Source: Micavibrio sp.
Lineage (GTDB): Bacteria; Pseudomonadota; Alphaproteobacteria; Micavibrionales; Micavibrionaceae
Assembly (NCBI GenBank): GCA_027051315.1
Contig: JALTZE010000085.1
Coordinates: forward strand, 1-19,291
Length of the DNA stretch: 19,291 nucleotides
Direction: 5' to 3'
Each line of letters begins with the position of its first letter. The stretch's first letter is position 1. Shown in pieces: positions 1-12,784 of the stretch. The position numbers were made by a program, and so were the translations under genes. The notes under the pieces were generated by a model. It saw only the letters and a program-made list of their open reading frames with translations. It was not told the origin of the DNA and did not search any database.

Positions 1-4056
<4,056 letters not shown>

Positions 4057-4061
4057 AAAAT

Positions 4062-4090
4062 AAAAGGTCTCGAAAGAGGCCTTTTTAATT
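4062..4090 (+). terminator. Rho-independent terminator after rpoC
   Basis: A 10-bp stem (4062-4071 with 4076-4085, one G-T pair) encloses a GAAA tetraloop and runs into a T-rich tract. It begins 5 nt after the rpoC stop codon, so it should end most beta-operon transcripts before the str operon. The tetraloop is the same as in the terminator after rplO. Confidence 0.9.
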
Positions 4091-4165
4091 TCTTTCATGA
4101 TAAAATCAATTATCATTGATAACTTATTGAATTAGAATCATAAAAACTATCTTCCATAATAATCT

Positions 4166-4290
4166 AATACCAATTGGCATTCATTCATGAACATGAATTA
4201 CAATTGGAAGCTTGCGACCGCAAGTCGTTGCCAATGCAACGGAGCCTGCGTGGCGTTTGAACGTAAATAGCCTATTGAAGGCTATTTAGT
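4166..4290. repeat. Cluster of small palindromes with a GC-rich core
   Basis: Several inverted repeats lie back to back in this intergenic stretch. The first is CCAATTG at 4170-4176 paired with CAATTGG at 4201-4207, enclosing ATTCAT/ATGAAT at 4183-4188 and 4193-4198. Then come CTTGC/GCAAG (4211-4215, 4220-4224, loop GACC), CGTTGC/GCAACG (4226-4231, 4236-4241, loop CAAT), and a 9-bp stem TAAATAGCC/GGCTATTTA (4264-4272, 4280-4288, loop of 7). The core at about 4208-4263 is clearly richer in G and C than the flanks. No reading frame or terminal T-run is seen. It could be a dispersed palindromic repeat, a miniature element or a small RNA; the sequence alone does not decide. Confidence 0.5.
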
Positions 4291-4347
4291 ATAATAAGTG
4301 ATTCATTTAATTCATAAATTTTTTTTGTGAAAAATAGAAAATATTAT

Positions 4348-4376
4348 TTGACTCATTGAATCAGTGTATGTATATT
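4348..4376 (+). promoter_or_regulatory. Sigma70-type promoter P1 for the str/S10/spc superoperon
   Basis: TTGACT (4348-4353) and TATATT (4371-4376) are separated by exactly 17 nt, a near-consensus housekeeping promoter. The bases directly downstream, CCGCGC, form a GC-rich discriminator of the kind known from stringently controlled rRNA and ribosomal-protein promoters. Transcription would start near 4383, giving a leader of about 230 nt before rpsL. The promoter lies well after the rpoC terminator, consistent with independent expression of the str operon. Confidence 0.7.
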
Positions 4377-4382
4377 CCGCGC

Positions 4383-4616
4383 ACGTACCAATTGGTGCTA
4401 AGAGGATGAGCTGGCAGTAGACCTAAAAAGACAAATAAGTCTAGACGCAGCTCGTTGGGCTTTCATAATTATTATTTGATATGAGAGTGCAACATCCAAA
4501 GCTGGCTAGGTAAGGGTGCTCTGCGATAAAAAAGTAATTATTTCTTGACTTGTCGCAAAATCCGCGCTAAACCGCCTCATCCTAATAATTGAATAAAATT
4601 AAGAAGGGCTTTTTGT
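4383..4616 (+). promoter_or_regulatory. Structured 5' leader of rpsL with competing hairpins
   Basis: From the predicted P1 start, the leader can fold into GTACC/GGTGC (4385-4389, 4394-4398), then GAGCTG/CAGCTC (4408-4413, 4448-4453) enclosing TAGAC/GTCTA (4418-4422, 4439-4443). Next is AGAGTGC/GTGCTCT (4484-4490, 4516-4522, two G-T pairs). The strand 4449-4453 can instead pair with GGGCT at 4457-4461, a short hairpin followed by a T/A-rich run; this is a weak attenuator-like alternative. A perfect 8-nt complement AGGATGAG (4403-4410) and CTCATCCT (4576-4583) could close the whole leader and excludes the GAGCTG stem. The folds are inferred by eye. No tRNA or known small RNA was recognised here. 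Confidence 0.45.
4545..4573 (+). promoter_or_regulatory. Second promoter candidate P2, Caulobacter-type
   Basis: TTGACTT (4545-4551), a 14-nt spacer, and GCTAAACC (4566-4573) closely match the alphaproteobacterial vegetative consensus TTGACGS-N10-14-GCTANAWC known from Caulobacter. Against the E. coli consensus the -10 is weaker. A start near 4580 would give a short leader of about 37 nt to rpsL. The heptamer TCCGCGC occurs in the spacer and also just after the P1 -10 element. Confidence 0.45.
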
Positions 4617-4988
4617 ATGCCAACAATACAACAGTTAATTCGTAAGCCACGTGAAACCGTGGTAAAGCGTAAAAAGAATAGAGCTTTGAAGCAAAACCCG
4701 CAAAAGCGTGGTGTTTGTACTCGTGTATATACAACAACACCTAAAAAGCCTAACTCGGCTTTGAGAAAGGTTGCTAAGGTACGTCTTACAACTGGTCTAG
4801 AGGTTATTTGTTATATTCCTGGTGAAGGTCACAATCTGCAAGAACACTCAGTTGTTCTCGTTCGTGGTGGTCGTGTTAAAGACTTGCCAGGTGTGCGTTA
4901 TACCATTATTCGTGGTGCTTTGGATACGCAAGGTGTTAAAGATAGAAAACAGTCTCGCTCCCGTTATGGTGCGAAACGTCCGAAATAA
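4617..4988 (+). CDS. rpsL: 30S ribosomal protein S12
   Basis: S12 sits at the decoding centre of the small subunit and shapes translation accuracy. The 123-residue length is standard, with the N-terminus [12 protein letters not shown]. The conserved loops [13 protein letters not shown] and [12 protein letters not shown] are intact. K43 and K88 are lysines, the usual streptomycin-sensitive state. D89, the residue modified by RimO in many bacteria, is present. AAGAAGG at 4601-4607 places the ribosome-binding site 9 nt before the ATG. S12 is the first gene of the str block. Only 12 nt separate it from rpsG, so the long S7-binding intercistronic site of E. coli has no room here. Confidence 0.99.
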   Translation: MPTIQQLIRKPRETVVKRKKNRALKQNPQKRGVCTRVYTTTPKKPNSALRKVAKVRLTTGLEVICYIPGEGHNLQEHSVVLVRGGRVKDLPGVRYTIIRGALDTQGVKDRKQSRSRYGAKRPK

Positions 4989-4997
4989 GGAAAGTAA

Positions 4998-5519
<522 letters not shown>

Positions 5520-5549
5520 AATAAGATTTGTTAGAAGGTAAATAAAATA

Positions 5550-7655
5550 ATGACACGCGAAACCCCGATTGAAGATTATCGTAACTTTGGTATCATGGCT
5601 CACATTGATGCTGGTAAGACTACGACTACAGAGCGTATCTTGTACTATACAGGTAAATCTCACAAGATAGGTGAGGTACATGATGGTGCGGCTACTATGG
5701 ACTGGATGGAGCAAGAGCAAGAGCGTGGTATTACAATTACTTCTGCTGCTACTACTTGTCATTGGCCAGCTCCAAAAGATGGTGTGGCAGAAGGTAGAAA
5801 TATTAGATTTAATATTATTGACACTCCGGGTCACGTTGATTTTACTATTGAGGTGGAGCGTTCGCTTCGTGTACTTGATGGTGCGGTTGCTGTATTTGAT
5901 GCTAATGCAGGGGTTGAGCCACAAACGGAAACAGTTTGGCGTCAGGCTGATAAATATAGTGTTCCGCGTATGTGTTTTGTCAATAAAATGGATAAGATTG
6001 GCGCTGATTTTTATAACACAGTTTCTATGATTGTTAGTCGTTTAGGCGCTGTTCCTCTTCCAATCCAGCTCCCAATTGGTGCTGAAAATGATTTTGAAGG
6101 TGTTATAGACCTTGTTAAAATGAAAGCTATAATTTGGGATGCTGAAACTTTAGGGGCTTCATTCCATGAAGAAGAAATACCAGCGGACTTAGCGGATAAG
6201 GCAACGGAATATCGCGAAAAATTAATAGAGCTTGCTGTTGAGCAAGATGATGATGCCATGGAAGCTTATCTGGAAGGTAATGAGCCAGATATAAAAACAC
6301 TTAAAGCATGTATTCGTAAAGGTACATTGTCTGGTGATTTTGTTCCTGTTCTTTGTGGTACTGCTTTTAAAAATAAAGGTGTTCAGCCTCTTCTTGATGC
6401 TGTTGTTGATTTTTTACCATCTCCTCTTGATATTGGTGATGTTAAAGGTAATAAGGTTGACTCTGAAGAAGAAGATAGTCGTGCGCCTGAAGATGATGCT
6501 CCATTTTCAGCATTGGCATTTAAAATCATGAATGACCCGTTTGTTGGTTCTTTGACTTTTGCTCGTATTTATTCTGGTACTTTAGAATCAGGTTCTTATG
6601 TGCAAAATACTGTAAAAGGTAAGCGTGAACGTATCGGTCGTATGCTTCTTATGCATTCAAATTCTCGTGAAGAGATAAAAGAGGCACATGCTGGTGATAT
6701 TGTTGCTTTAGTTGGTTTGAAAGATACAACAACAGGTGATACGCTTTGTGATATATCTAATCCAATAGTTCTGGAGCGTATGGAATTTCCTGAGCCTGTT
6801 ATTGAAATTGCGGTTGAGCCAAAAACAAAAGCTGACCAGGAAAAAATGTCTCAAGCATTGCAAAGATTAGCTGCGGAAGACCCGTCTTTCCGTGTATCTG
6901 TTGACCATGAATCTGGTCAAACAATTCTAAAAGGTATGGGTGAGCTTCACCTTGACATACTTGTTGACCGTATGAAACGTGAATTCAAAGTGGAAGCAAA
7001 TATCGGTGCTCCTCAGGTGGCGTATCGTGAAACTCTTACTCAAAGAACTGAAGTTAGCTATACTCATAAAAAACAATCTGGTGGTTCTGGTCAATTTGCT
7101 AAGATTGACTTAATATTTGAACCAGCCGAAACAGGTACAGGGTTTGAGTTCGAATCAACGATTGTTGGTGGAGCTGTTCCGAAAGAATATATTCCAGGTG
7201 TTCAAAAAGGTCTTGAGCAGGCAAAAGAAACAGGTGTTATAGCAGGTTTCCCTGTGATTGACTTTAAAGTTACACTTTACGATGGTGCTTATCATGATGT
7301 TGACTCTTCTGTTATGGCTTTTGAGATTGCTGCAAGGGCGGCTTTCAGAGAAGGTATGGCAAAAGCAGGGCCTCAGCTCCTAGAGCCAGTCATGAAAGTG
7401 GAGGTTATAACACCAGAGGAATATATGGGTGATATTATTGGTGACTTGAACTCTCGTCGTGGACAAGTTAACGCAATGGAAGACCGCAGTAATGCTAAGG
7501 TTATAACTGCTATGGTGCCGTTGGCCAATATGTTCGGTTATATTAATAATCTTCGTTCACTTTCATCAGGTAGAGCAAATTATTCAATGGTTTTTGACCA
7601 TTATGAAGCTGTACCAGCTGCAGTGGCTGAGGAAGTAAAAGCAAGCGTAGCTTAA
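5550..7655 (+). CDS. fusA: Elongation factor G
   Basis: This GTPase drives translocation of tRNA and mRNA after peptide-bond formation and takes part in ribosome recycling with RRF. The 701-residue length is typical. GTPase motifs are all present: AHIDAGKT at residues 17-24 (G1), RGITI at 59-63 (switch I), DTPGH at 91-95 (G3) and NKMD at 145-148 (G4). The domain IV region with [10 protein letters not shown], and the C-terminal domain with the signatures GDLNSRRG and [13 protein letters not shown], are complete. AGAAGG at 5533-5538 is 11 nt before the ATG. Its place after rpsG and before tuf is the classical str-operon order. Confidence 0.99.
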   Translation: MTRETPIEDYRNFGIMAHIDAGKTTTTERILYYTGKSHKIGEVHDGAATMDWMEQEQERGITITSAATTCHWPAPKDGVAEGRNIRFNIIDTPGHVDFTIEVERSLRVLDGAVAVFDANAGVEPQTETVWRQADKYSVPRMCFVNKMDKIGADFYNTVSMIVSRLGAVPLPIQLPIGAENDFEGVIDLVKMKAIIWDAETLGASFHEEEIPADLADKATEYREKLIELAVEQDDDAMEAYLEGNEPDIKTLKACIRKGTLSGDFVPVLCGTAFKNKGVQPLLDAVVDFLPSPLDIGDVKGNKVDSEEEDSRAPEDDAPFSALAFKIMNDPFVGSLTFARIYSGTLESGSYVQNTVKGKRERIGRMLLMHSNSREEIKEAHAGDIVALVGLKDTTTGDTLCDISNPIVLERMEFPEPVIEIAVEPKTKADQEKMSQALQRLAAEDPSFRVSVDHESGQTILKGMGELHLDILVDRMKREFKVEANIGAPQVAYRETLTQRTEVSYTHKKQSGGSGQFAKIDLIFEPAETGTGFEFESTIVGGAVPKEYIPGVQKGLEQAKETGVIAGFPVIDFKVTLYDGAYHDVDSSVMAFEIAARAAFREGMAKAGPQLLEPVMKVEVITPEEYMGDIIGDLNSRRGQVNAMEDRSNAKVITAMVPLANMFGYINNLRSLSSGRANYSMVFDHYEAVPAAVAEEVKASVA

Positions 7656-7695
7656 AGAATTATAGAAATACATTAATCAGAAAGGAAACAGACTA

Positions 7696-8871
7696 ATGTC
7701 AAAGGAAAAATTTGAAAGAAACAAACCACACGTCAATATTGGTACTATCGGCCACGTTGACCATGGTAAAACAACTCTAACTGCTGCTATCACTAAATAT
7801 TATGGTGAATTTCAGGCTTATGACCAGATTGATGGTGCACCAGAAGAGCGTGAAAGAGGTATTACTATTTCAACAGCTCACGTTGAATACGAAACTGAAA
7901 ACCGTCACTATGCTCATGTTGACTGTCCAGGTCACGCAGACTATGTGAAAAACATGATTACAGGTGCTGCTCAGATGGATGGTGCTATATTAGTTGTTAA
8001 TGCAGCTGATGGTCCAATGCCTCAGACACGTGAGCATATCCTTCTTGCTCGTCAGGTTGGTGTTCCTGCTCTTGTTGTGTTCCTTAACAAAGTTGACCAA
8101 GTTGATGATGAAGAGCTGCTTGAGCTTGTTGAAATGGAAGTGCGTGAGCTTCTATCATCATATGATTTCCCAGGTGATGATATACCTGTTATTGCTGGTT
8201 CAGCTCTTGCCGCTCTTGAAGGTAGAGACCCTGAAATTGGTGAAAACAAAATACGTGAATTAATGGCTGCTGTTGATGAATATGTACCAACTCCAGACCG
8301 TCCAAAAGATAAACCATTCCTAATGCCGATTGAAGATGTGTTCTCAATCTCAGGTCGTGGTACTGTTGTTACTGGCCGTGTTGAACAAGGTGTAGTTAAT
8401 GTTGGTGATGAGCTAGAAATAGTTGGTATCAAAGAAACACAAACAACAACATGTACTGGTGTTGAAATGTTCCGTAAGCTTCTGGATTCAGGTGAAGCAG
8501 GTGATAATATCGGTGCTCTTCTTCGTGGTACAAAGCGTGAGGAAGTTGAAAGAGGTCAGGTTCTTTGTGCGCCAGGTTCTATCAAGCCACACACAAAATT
8601 CTCTGCAGAAGCATATATTCTATCAAAAGAAGAAGGTGGTCGTCATACTCCTTTCTTCAGTAACTATCGTCCACAGTTCTACTTCAGAACAACAGATGTA
8701 ACTGGTGAGGTGAAGTTACCAGAAGGTACAGAAATGGTTATGCCAGGCGATAACTGCGAAATTGAAGTTGAGCTAATTGCTCCAATTGCGATGGATGAAG
8801 GTTTACGCTTTGCTATCCGTGAAGGTGGTAGAACAGTTGGTGCAGGTGTTGTATCAAAAATCATCGAATAA
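7696..8871 (+). CDS. tuf: Elongation factor Tu
   Basis: EF-Tu delivers aminoacyl-tRNA to the ribosomal A site as a GTP complex. It has 391 residues, a common alphaproteobacterial length. GHVDHGKT is at residues 19-26 (G1), RGITI at 54-58, DCPGH at 76-80 with the catalytic-site histidine H80, and NKVD at 131-134. Domains 2 and 3 follow, with [15 protein letters not shown] and the C-terminal [16 protein letters not shown]. The segment [11 protein letters not shown] and the following [12 protein letters not shown] are alphaproteobacterial in style. AGAAAGGA at 7679-7686 is the ribosome-binding site. Whether a second tuf copy exists elsewhere cannot be seen. Confidence 0.99.
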   Translation: MSKEKFERNKPHVNIGTIGHVDHGKTTLTAAITKYYGEFQAYDQIDGAPEERERGITISTAHVEYETENRHYAHVDCPGHADYVKNMITGAAQMDGAILVVNAADGPMPQTREHILLARQVGVPALVVFLNKVDQVDDEELLELVEMEVRELLSSYDFPGDDIPVIAGSALAALEGRDPEIGENKIRELMAAVDEYVPTPDRPKDKPFLMPIEDVFSISGRGTVVTGRVEQGVVNVGDELEIVGIKETQTTTCTGVEMFRKLLDSGEAGDNIGALLRGTKREEVERGQVLCAPGSIKPHTKFSAEAYILSKEEGGRHTPFFSNYRPQFYFRTTDVTGEVKLPEGTEMVMPGDNCEIEVELIAPIAMDEGLRFAIREGGRTVGAGVVSKIIE

Positions 8872-8884
8872 GGTTAAATGAATA

Positions 8885-8968
8885 GGGGGCTGGCCGTAAT
8901 GAAACGGCCAGACTATCCCAAGGGTTATTGAAAGTCCTTTAATTTGGTTTAAGTAATTTGATTAAAGG
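8885..8968 (+). promoter_or_regulatory. Two stem-loops between tuf and rpsJ, possible S10-operon leader
   Basis: The 124-nt gap holds two perfect 8-bp stems. CTGGCCGT (8890-8897) pairs with ACGGCCAG (8904-8911) around AATGAA. CCTTTAAT (8936-8943) pairs with ATTAAAGG (8961-8968) around a 17-nt loop. Neither has a terminal T-run, so they are not typical intrinsic terminators. This is the widest gap after rpsL and lies at the str/S10 boundary, where E. coli has the L4-binding S10 leader. A similar regulatory or processing role is inference only; no likeness to the E. coli leader was recognised. Confidence 0.45.
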
Positions 8969-8995
8969 CAATTAAAGATAAGAAGGAATAAAATA

Positions 8996-9319
8996 ATGGA
9001 CGCTCAAACAATTCGTATACGCTTGAAGGCTTTTGATCATCGCATATTAGATGCATCTACAAGCGAGATTGTTAATACAGCAAAAAGAACAGGAGCAGGT
9101 ATAAGAGGCCCAATCCCGTTACCAACTAGGAAAGAGCGTTTCACAGTGTTGAAATCACCGCATGTGAACAAAAACTCTATGGAACATTTTCAGGTTTGTA
9201 CGCATAAGCGTCTTATAGATATTGTAGAGCCTACACCACAAACTGTTGATGCTCTTATGAAGTTGGATTTAGCAGCTGGTGTTGATGTTGAAATTAAAAT
9301 AGGTCAAGCAGCGGCATAA
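8996..9319 (+). CDS. rpsJ: 30S ribosomal protein S10
   Basis: S10 belongs to the 30S head and in many bacteria also serves NusB-dependent antitermination. It has 107 residues with the conserved start [16 protein letters not shown], the [22 protein letters not shown] core and the [12 protein letters not shown] segment. The N-terminal [11 protein letters not shown] form is usual in Alphaproteobacteria. AGAAGGA at 8981-8987 supports the ATG. It is the first gene of the S10 block, preceded by the hairpin-containing 124-nt gap. Confidence 0.99.
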   Translation: MDAQTIRIRLKAFDHRILDASTSEIVNTAKRTGAGIRGPIPLPTRKERFTVLKSPHVNKNSMEHFQVCTHKRLIDIVEPTPQTVDALMKLDLAAGVDVEIKIGQAAA

Positions 9320-9370
9320 AGCTAACTGTTTGATATTTTGTAGATATAAAGAAGAATTGGAGAAAATAAG

Positions 9371-10111
9371 ATGCGAACCGGAGTTATTGCACGTAAAGAA
9401 GGCATGACACGCGTCTTTAGCGAAGACGGTCATCATGTACCGGTAACAGTTTTAAAGCTTGATAATTGTCAAGTAGTATCTGTACGTACGGAAGAAAAAG
9501 ATGGTTATACAGCAGTTCAATTAGGTGCTGGTAAGGCTAAGATTAACCGTGTGGCTAAGGCTCAGCGTACTACTTTTGCAAAGGCAAAAATTGAACCTAA
9601 GAAAAAAGTTGCTGAATTCAGGGTTTCTCCTGAAAATTTACTTGAGGTTGGTGCTGAATTAAGTGCTGCACATTTTGTCCCAGGTCAGAAAGTGGATATC
9701 TGTGGAACATCAAAAGGTAAAGGCTTTCAAGGGGCTATGAAAAGGCACAATTTTGGTGGTATGCGTGCATCTCACGGTGTATCTGTATCTCACCGTGCTC
9801 ATGGTTCAACAGGTCAGTGTCAAGACCCAGGTAAAGTTTTTAAAGGTAAAAAAATGGCAGGACAAATGGGTAACGAACGCGTTACTACACAAAATCTTGA
9901 GATTGTTGCCGTTGATGAAAAAGAAAATCTTATTTTAGTAAAAGGTTCAGTTCCAGGATGTAATTCTGGTTGGGTATATGTAACAGATGCAGTTAAAAGG
10001 AGTGCTCCTGATAACATTCCTCTTCCCGCAGGTCTTAAATCAGCCGAAAAAACTGAAAAGAAAGTTGAAGATAAGGCTGAAGAAGTAAAAGCTGAAGATA
10101 CAAAAGAATAA
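9371..10111 (+). CDS. rplC: 50S ribosomal protein L3 with charged C-terminal tail
   Basis: L3 starts 50S assembly and reaches toward the peptidyl-transferase centre. The body has the N-terminal [16 protein letters not shown], the [19 protein letters not shown] loop, and the deep loop [20 protein letters not shown], with the Gln that PrmB methylates in E. coli. The 246 residues exceed the E. coli length of 209. From about residue 209 there is a proline-containing linker, then a Lys/Glu/Ala-rich tail ending in KAEDTKE. Tails of this sort occur in other Alphaproteobacteria. GGAGA at 9359-9363 supports the start. Confidence 0.98.
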   Translation: MRTGVIARKEGMTRVFSEDGHHVPVTVLKLDNCQVVSVRTEEKDGYTAVQLGAGKAKINRVAKAQRTTFAKAKIEPKKKVAEFRVSPENLLEVGAELSAAHFVPGQKVDICGTSKGKGFQGAMKRHNFGGMRASHGVSVSHRAHGSTGQCQDPGKVFKGKKMAGQMGNERVTTQNLEIVAVDEKENLILVKGSVPGCNSGWVYVTDAVKRSAPDNIPLPAGLKSAEKTEKKVEDKAEEVKAEDTKE

Positions 10112-10134
10112 AGCAAATATAAAGGATTAGAACC

Positions 10135-10773
10135 GTGAAAATTGCAGTTAAAAATATACAGAACAAAGAAGTCGATAAAATCGATTTAGATGATTCTGTT
10201 TTCGGAGTAGAAGTAAAAACAGATATTCTGCACCGTGTTGTAAATTATCAATTGGCAAAACGTCGCAGTGGTTGTCACAAGACAAAAGGTATATCTGAAA
10301 TATCAGGAACTGGTAAAAAACCTTGGTCGCAAAAAGGTACAGGACGTGCAAGAGCTGGTTCAATTCGTAGACCTCAAGATAGAGGTGGTGCAACAATTTT
10401 TGGACCAGTAGTAAGAACACATAATATAGATGTTCCTAAAAAACTACGTCAATATGCATTGAAATGTGCTCTTTCTGCAAAAGCAGCTGATGGTAAGCTT
10501 ATAATTCTTGATGAAGCTAAGTCCAAGAGCCATAAAACAAAACCAATGGCAGTTGCCTTAAGTAAAATGGGTTTAGATTCTGCTTTGATAATATGTGGTG
10601 AAGATGTTGATGCAAATTTTGCTCGTGCAACTAATAATATTCCACGTGTTGATGTTTTACCGGTACAAGGTGTAAATGTTTACGATATTCTACGTCGTGA
10701 TATTCTAGTGCTTACAAAAGAAGCCGCAGAGAAACTTACAGAGCGTTTAGTTTCTGTTAAAAAAGCGGCATAA
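10135..10773 (+). CDS. rplD: 50S ribosomal protein L4 (GTG start)
   Basis: L4 binds 23S rRNA domain I and lines the exit tunnel; in E. coli it also represses its own operon, by binding the S10 leader. Here it has 212 residues, with the tunnel-loop motif KKPWSQKGTGRARAGSIRRPQ and the following GGATIFGP. Translation most likely begins at GTG 10135, because AAAGGA at 10121-10126 is 8 nt upstream and conserved sequence starts there. The gap to rplC is 23 nt. Confidence 0.98.
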   Translation: MKIAVKNIQNKEVDKIDLDDSVFGVEVKTDILHRVVNYQLAKRRSGCHKTKGISEISGTGKKPWSQKGTGRARAGSIRRPQDRGGATIFGPVVRTHNIDVPKKLRQYALKCALSAKAADGKLIILDEAKSKSHKTKPMAVALSKMGLDSALIICGEDVDANFARATNNIPRVDVLPVQGVNVYDILRRDILVLTKEAAEKLTERLVSVKKAA

Positions 10774-10796
10774 AGAAAAGATAAAGGAATAAAAAA

Positions 10797-11111
10797 ATGG
10801 CTAAGAAAAAAGAAACAGTAGCAATAGAAAGAGATTACGAAGTAATTCGTGAACCTGTAATAACAGAAAAAGCTACTATGGGTTCAGAACATGGTCAGGT
10901 TACTTTTCGTGTGGCTAATGATGCAACTAAGCCTGAGATTAAAAGAGCAGTAGAAGCATTATTTAAGGTAAAAGTAAAAAATGTAAATACTCTAATAACA
11001 AAGGGAAAAACAAAGCGTTTTCGCGGCGTGTTAGGTAAACGTAATGATGTTAAGAAGGCGATAATCACGCTGGAAGAAGGTCAAACAATAGATACAGGTG
11101 CAGGGATTTAA
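10797..11111 (+). CDS. rplW: 50S ribosomal protein L23
   Basis: L23 lies at the tunnel exit and is the docking point for trigger factor and SRP. The 104 residues include [10 protein letters not shown] near the start, [14 protein letters not shown], and [20 protein letters not shown] near the end. The first dozen residues are a Lys/Glu-rich stretch before the conserved part. AAAGGA at 10783-10788 supports the ATG. Confidence 0.98.
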   Translation: MAKKKETVAIERDYEVIREPVITEKATMGSEHGQVTFRVANDATKPEIKRAVEALFKVKVKNVNTLITKGKTKRFRGVLGKRNDVKKAIITLEEGQTIDTGAGI

Positions 11112-11124
11112 CTAGAAAAATTAT

Positions 11125-11176
11125 GGTGGTTTCCACCGATAAGGGAAAACGTCCTGAAAATTAAAAATATTAGGAC
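11125..11176 (+). promoter_or_regulatory. Two short stem-loops in the rplW-rplB gap
   Basis: GGTGG (11125-11129) pairs with CCACC (11133-11137) around TTT. GTCCT (11151-11155) pairs with AGGAC (11172-11176). The 85-nt gap is long for this operon. The stems are short and no promoter or terminator pattern was seen, so a role in processing or local regulation is only a guess. Confidence 0.25.
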
Positions 11177-11196
11177 ATAAAAAAAGGTAAAAGAAA

Positions 11197-12021
11197 ATGG
11201 CATTGAAAAAATTTAATCCTAGAACTCCTTCACAACGTCAGTTGGTTATAACTGACCGTTCTGAATTATGGAAAGGTAAGCCTGAAAAGAATCTTACTGA
11301 AGGTAAGAAAAAGACAGGTGGTAGAAATAATACAGGTAGAATTACATCTTGGCATCGTGGTGGCGGTCATAAACAGCGCTATCGTATAATAGATTGGAAA
11401 CGTAATAAATTCGATATGGAAGCTACAGTGGTTAGAATAGAATATGACCCTAACCGTACAGCATATATAGCTTTAATCGAATATAAAGATGGTGAAAAAG
11501 CATATATATTAGCTCCACAGCGTTTGCAAGCAGGTGATAAAGTTATCTCTGGTGAAAAAACAGATGTTAAACCAGGTAACGCTATGAAGCTTAAAAATAT
11601 GCCTGTTGGTACTATCATTCATAATATAGAGATGAAGCCTGCCAAAGGTGCTCAGATGGTTAGAACAGCAGGTGCATATGCACAGCTAGTAGGGCGTGAC
11701 TCAGGTTATGCACAAATAAAATTACCATCAGGTGAGCTTCGTGTAGTTAGAGGTGATTGTATGGCTTCTATAGGTGCTGTATCTAACCCTGACCATATGA
11801 ATACTAACAAAGGTAAGGCAGGGCGTAATCGTTGGTTAGGACGTCGTCCTCATGTACGTGGTGTTGTTATGAACCCTGTTGACCATCCACATGGTGGTGG
11901 TGAGGGTAGAACTTCAGGTGGTCGTCATCCGGTTACACCATGGGGTAAGCCTACTAAAGGTGCTAAAACACGTAAAAATAAGGCAACGGATAAATATATT
12001 ATTCGTCGTCGTAAGAAGTAA
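11197..12021 (+). CDS. rplB: 50S ribosomal protein L2
   Basis: L2 is needed for subunit joining and for peptidyl-transferase assembly. It has 274 residues, the normal length. Conserved parts include the [19 protein letters not shown] region, RAAGAYAQ-like [13 protein letters not shown], and the functional C-terminal loop [20 protein letters not shown] with its conserved histidine, ending in a basic RRRKK. AAAGG at 11183-11187 is 9 nt before the ATG. Confidence 0.99.
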   Translation: MALKKFNPRTPSQRQLVITDRSELWKGKPEKNLTEGKKKTGGRNNTGRITSWHRGGGHKQRYRIIDWKRNKFDMEATVVRIEYDPNRTAYIALIEYKDGEKAYILAPQRLQAGDKVISGEKTDVKPGNAMKLKNMPVGTIIHNIEMKPAKGAQMVRTAGAYAQLVGRDSGYAQIKLPSGELRVVRGDCMASIGAVSNPDHMNTNKGKAGRNRWLGRRPHVRGVVMNPVDHPHGGGEGRTSGGRHPVTPWGKPTKGAKTRKNKATDKYIIRRRKK

Positions 12022-12066
12022 TTGTAATTTTTTGTTGACTTTTAATGGAGTGAAAGAGTAAAAGAC

Positions 12067-12345
12067 ATGGCTCGTTCGGTAAAAAAAGGCCCATTCGTAG
12101 ATCGCCATCTTCTAAAGAAATGTGAAGAGGTAAGGGCTTCCGGTAAAAATACACCGGTTAAAACTTGGTCTCGTCGTTCAACTATACTACCAAATATGGT
12201 AGGTTTGACGATAGCAGTACATAATGGTAATAAATTTATACCAGTGCTGGTATCAGATAATATGATTGGACATAAGTTGGGTGAATTTGCACCGACTCGA
12301 ACATATTGGGGTCATGGTGCTGATAAAAAAGCAAAACGTGGTTAA
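12067..12345 (+). CDS. rpsS: 30S ribosomal protein S19
   Basis: S19 forms a complex with S13 in the 30S head and contacts the 50S and A-site tRNA. It has 92 residues with [12 protein letters not shown] at the start, [15 protein letters not shown], and [16 protein letters not shown] near the end. The ribosome-binding site is weak: AAGAG at 12054-12058 is 8 nt upstream, while GGAG at 12047-12050 is too far for normal spacing. Confidence 0.99.
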   Translation: MARSVKKGPFVDRHLLKKCEEVRASGKNTPVKTWSRRSTILPNMVGLTIAVHNGNKFIPVLVSDNMIGHKLGEFAPTRTYWGHGADKKAKRG

Positions 12346-12391
12346 TGGGTTATACCTATAGATAGACGTTAAATTTTTGGAGAATAATATT

Positions 12392-12769
12392 ATGGGTAAG
12401 GCAGCAAATAAAGCTAGAACCGCAGAAAACGAAGCTAGAGCATATGCAAAACATGTGCGCACTAGCCCGCAAAAACTAAACTTGGTTGCTCAGTCAATCA
12501 GGGGGAAAAGTGCAGGAAAGGCTTTGACTGATCTTGAGTTTAGTCCAAAGCGTATAGCAAAAGATGTTAAACAGGTTCTAGCATCAGCAGTTGCAAATGC
12601 AGAAAATAATCATGGTCTTGATGTCGACCGCTTATATGTAGCAGAGGCAACAGTTGGTAAATCAGTGGTTATGAGACGTTTTCGAGCAAGAGCAAGAGGG
12701 CGTGCTGCTAAAATACAGAAATTTTTCAGCAACATAACAGTTGTTGTACGCGAACGCGAAGAAGCATAA
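12392..12769 (+). CDS. rplV: 50S ribosomal protein L22
   Basis: L22 lines the exit tunnel with a long beta-hairpin and contacts all 23S rRNA domains. It has 125 residues, with [31 protein letters not shown], and the hairpin region [15 protein letters not shown]. The start chosen is ATG 12392, because GGAGA at 12379-12383 lies 8 nt before it. An in-frame TTG at 12377 would add five residues but overlaps that ribosome-binding site. Confidence 0.98.
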   Translation: MGKAANKARTAENEARAYAKHVRTSPQKLNLVAQSIRGKSAGKALTDLEFSPKRIAKDVKQVLASAVANAENNHGLDVDRLYVAEATVGKSVVMRRFRARARGRAAKIQKFFSNITVVVREREEA

Positions 12770-12784
12770 GGAGCGAGAAAGAAA

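Noticed and set aside
4383..4590. Leader considered as a tRNA, 6S, SRP, RNase P or tmRNA gene
   Set aside because: No GTTCRA arm, anticodon arm or conserved core motif of these RNAs was found; leader of rpsL is the simpler reading.
8881..8955. tuf-rpsJ gap considered as a tRNA gene
   Set aside because: It has a good stem but no T-arm consensus and no acceptor-stem pairing.
12377..12391. Upstream TTG start for rplV
   Set aside because: It would place the GGAGA ribosome-binding site inside the coding region; ATG 12392 is correctly spaced and matches the family N-terminus.
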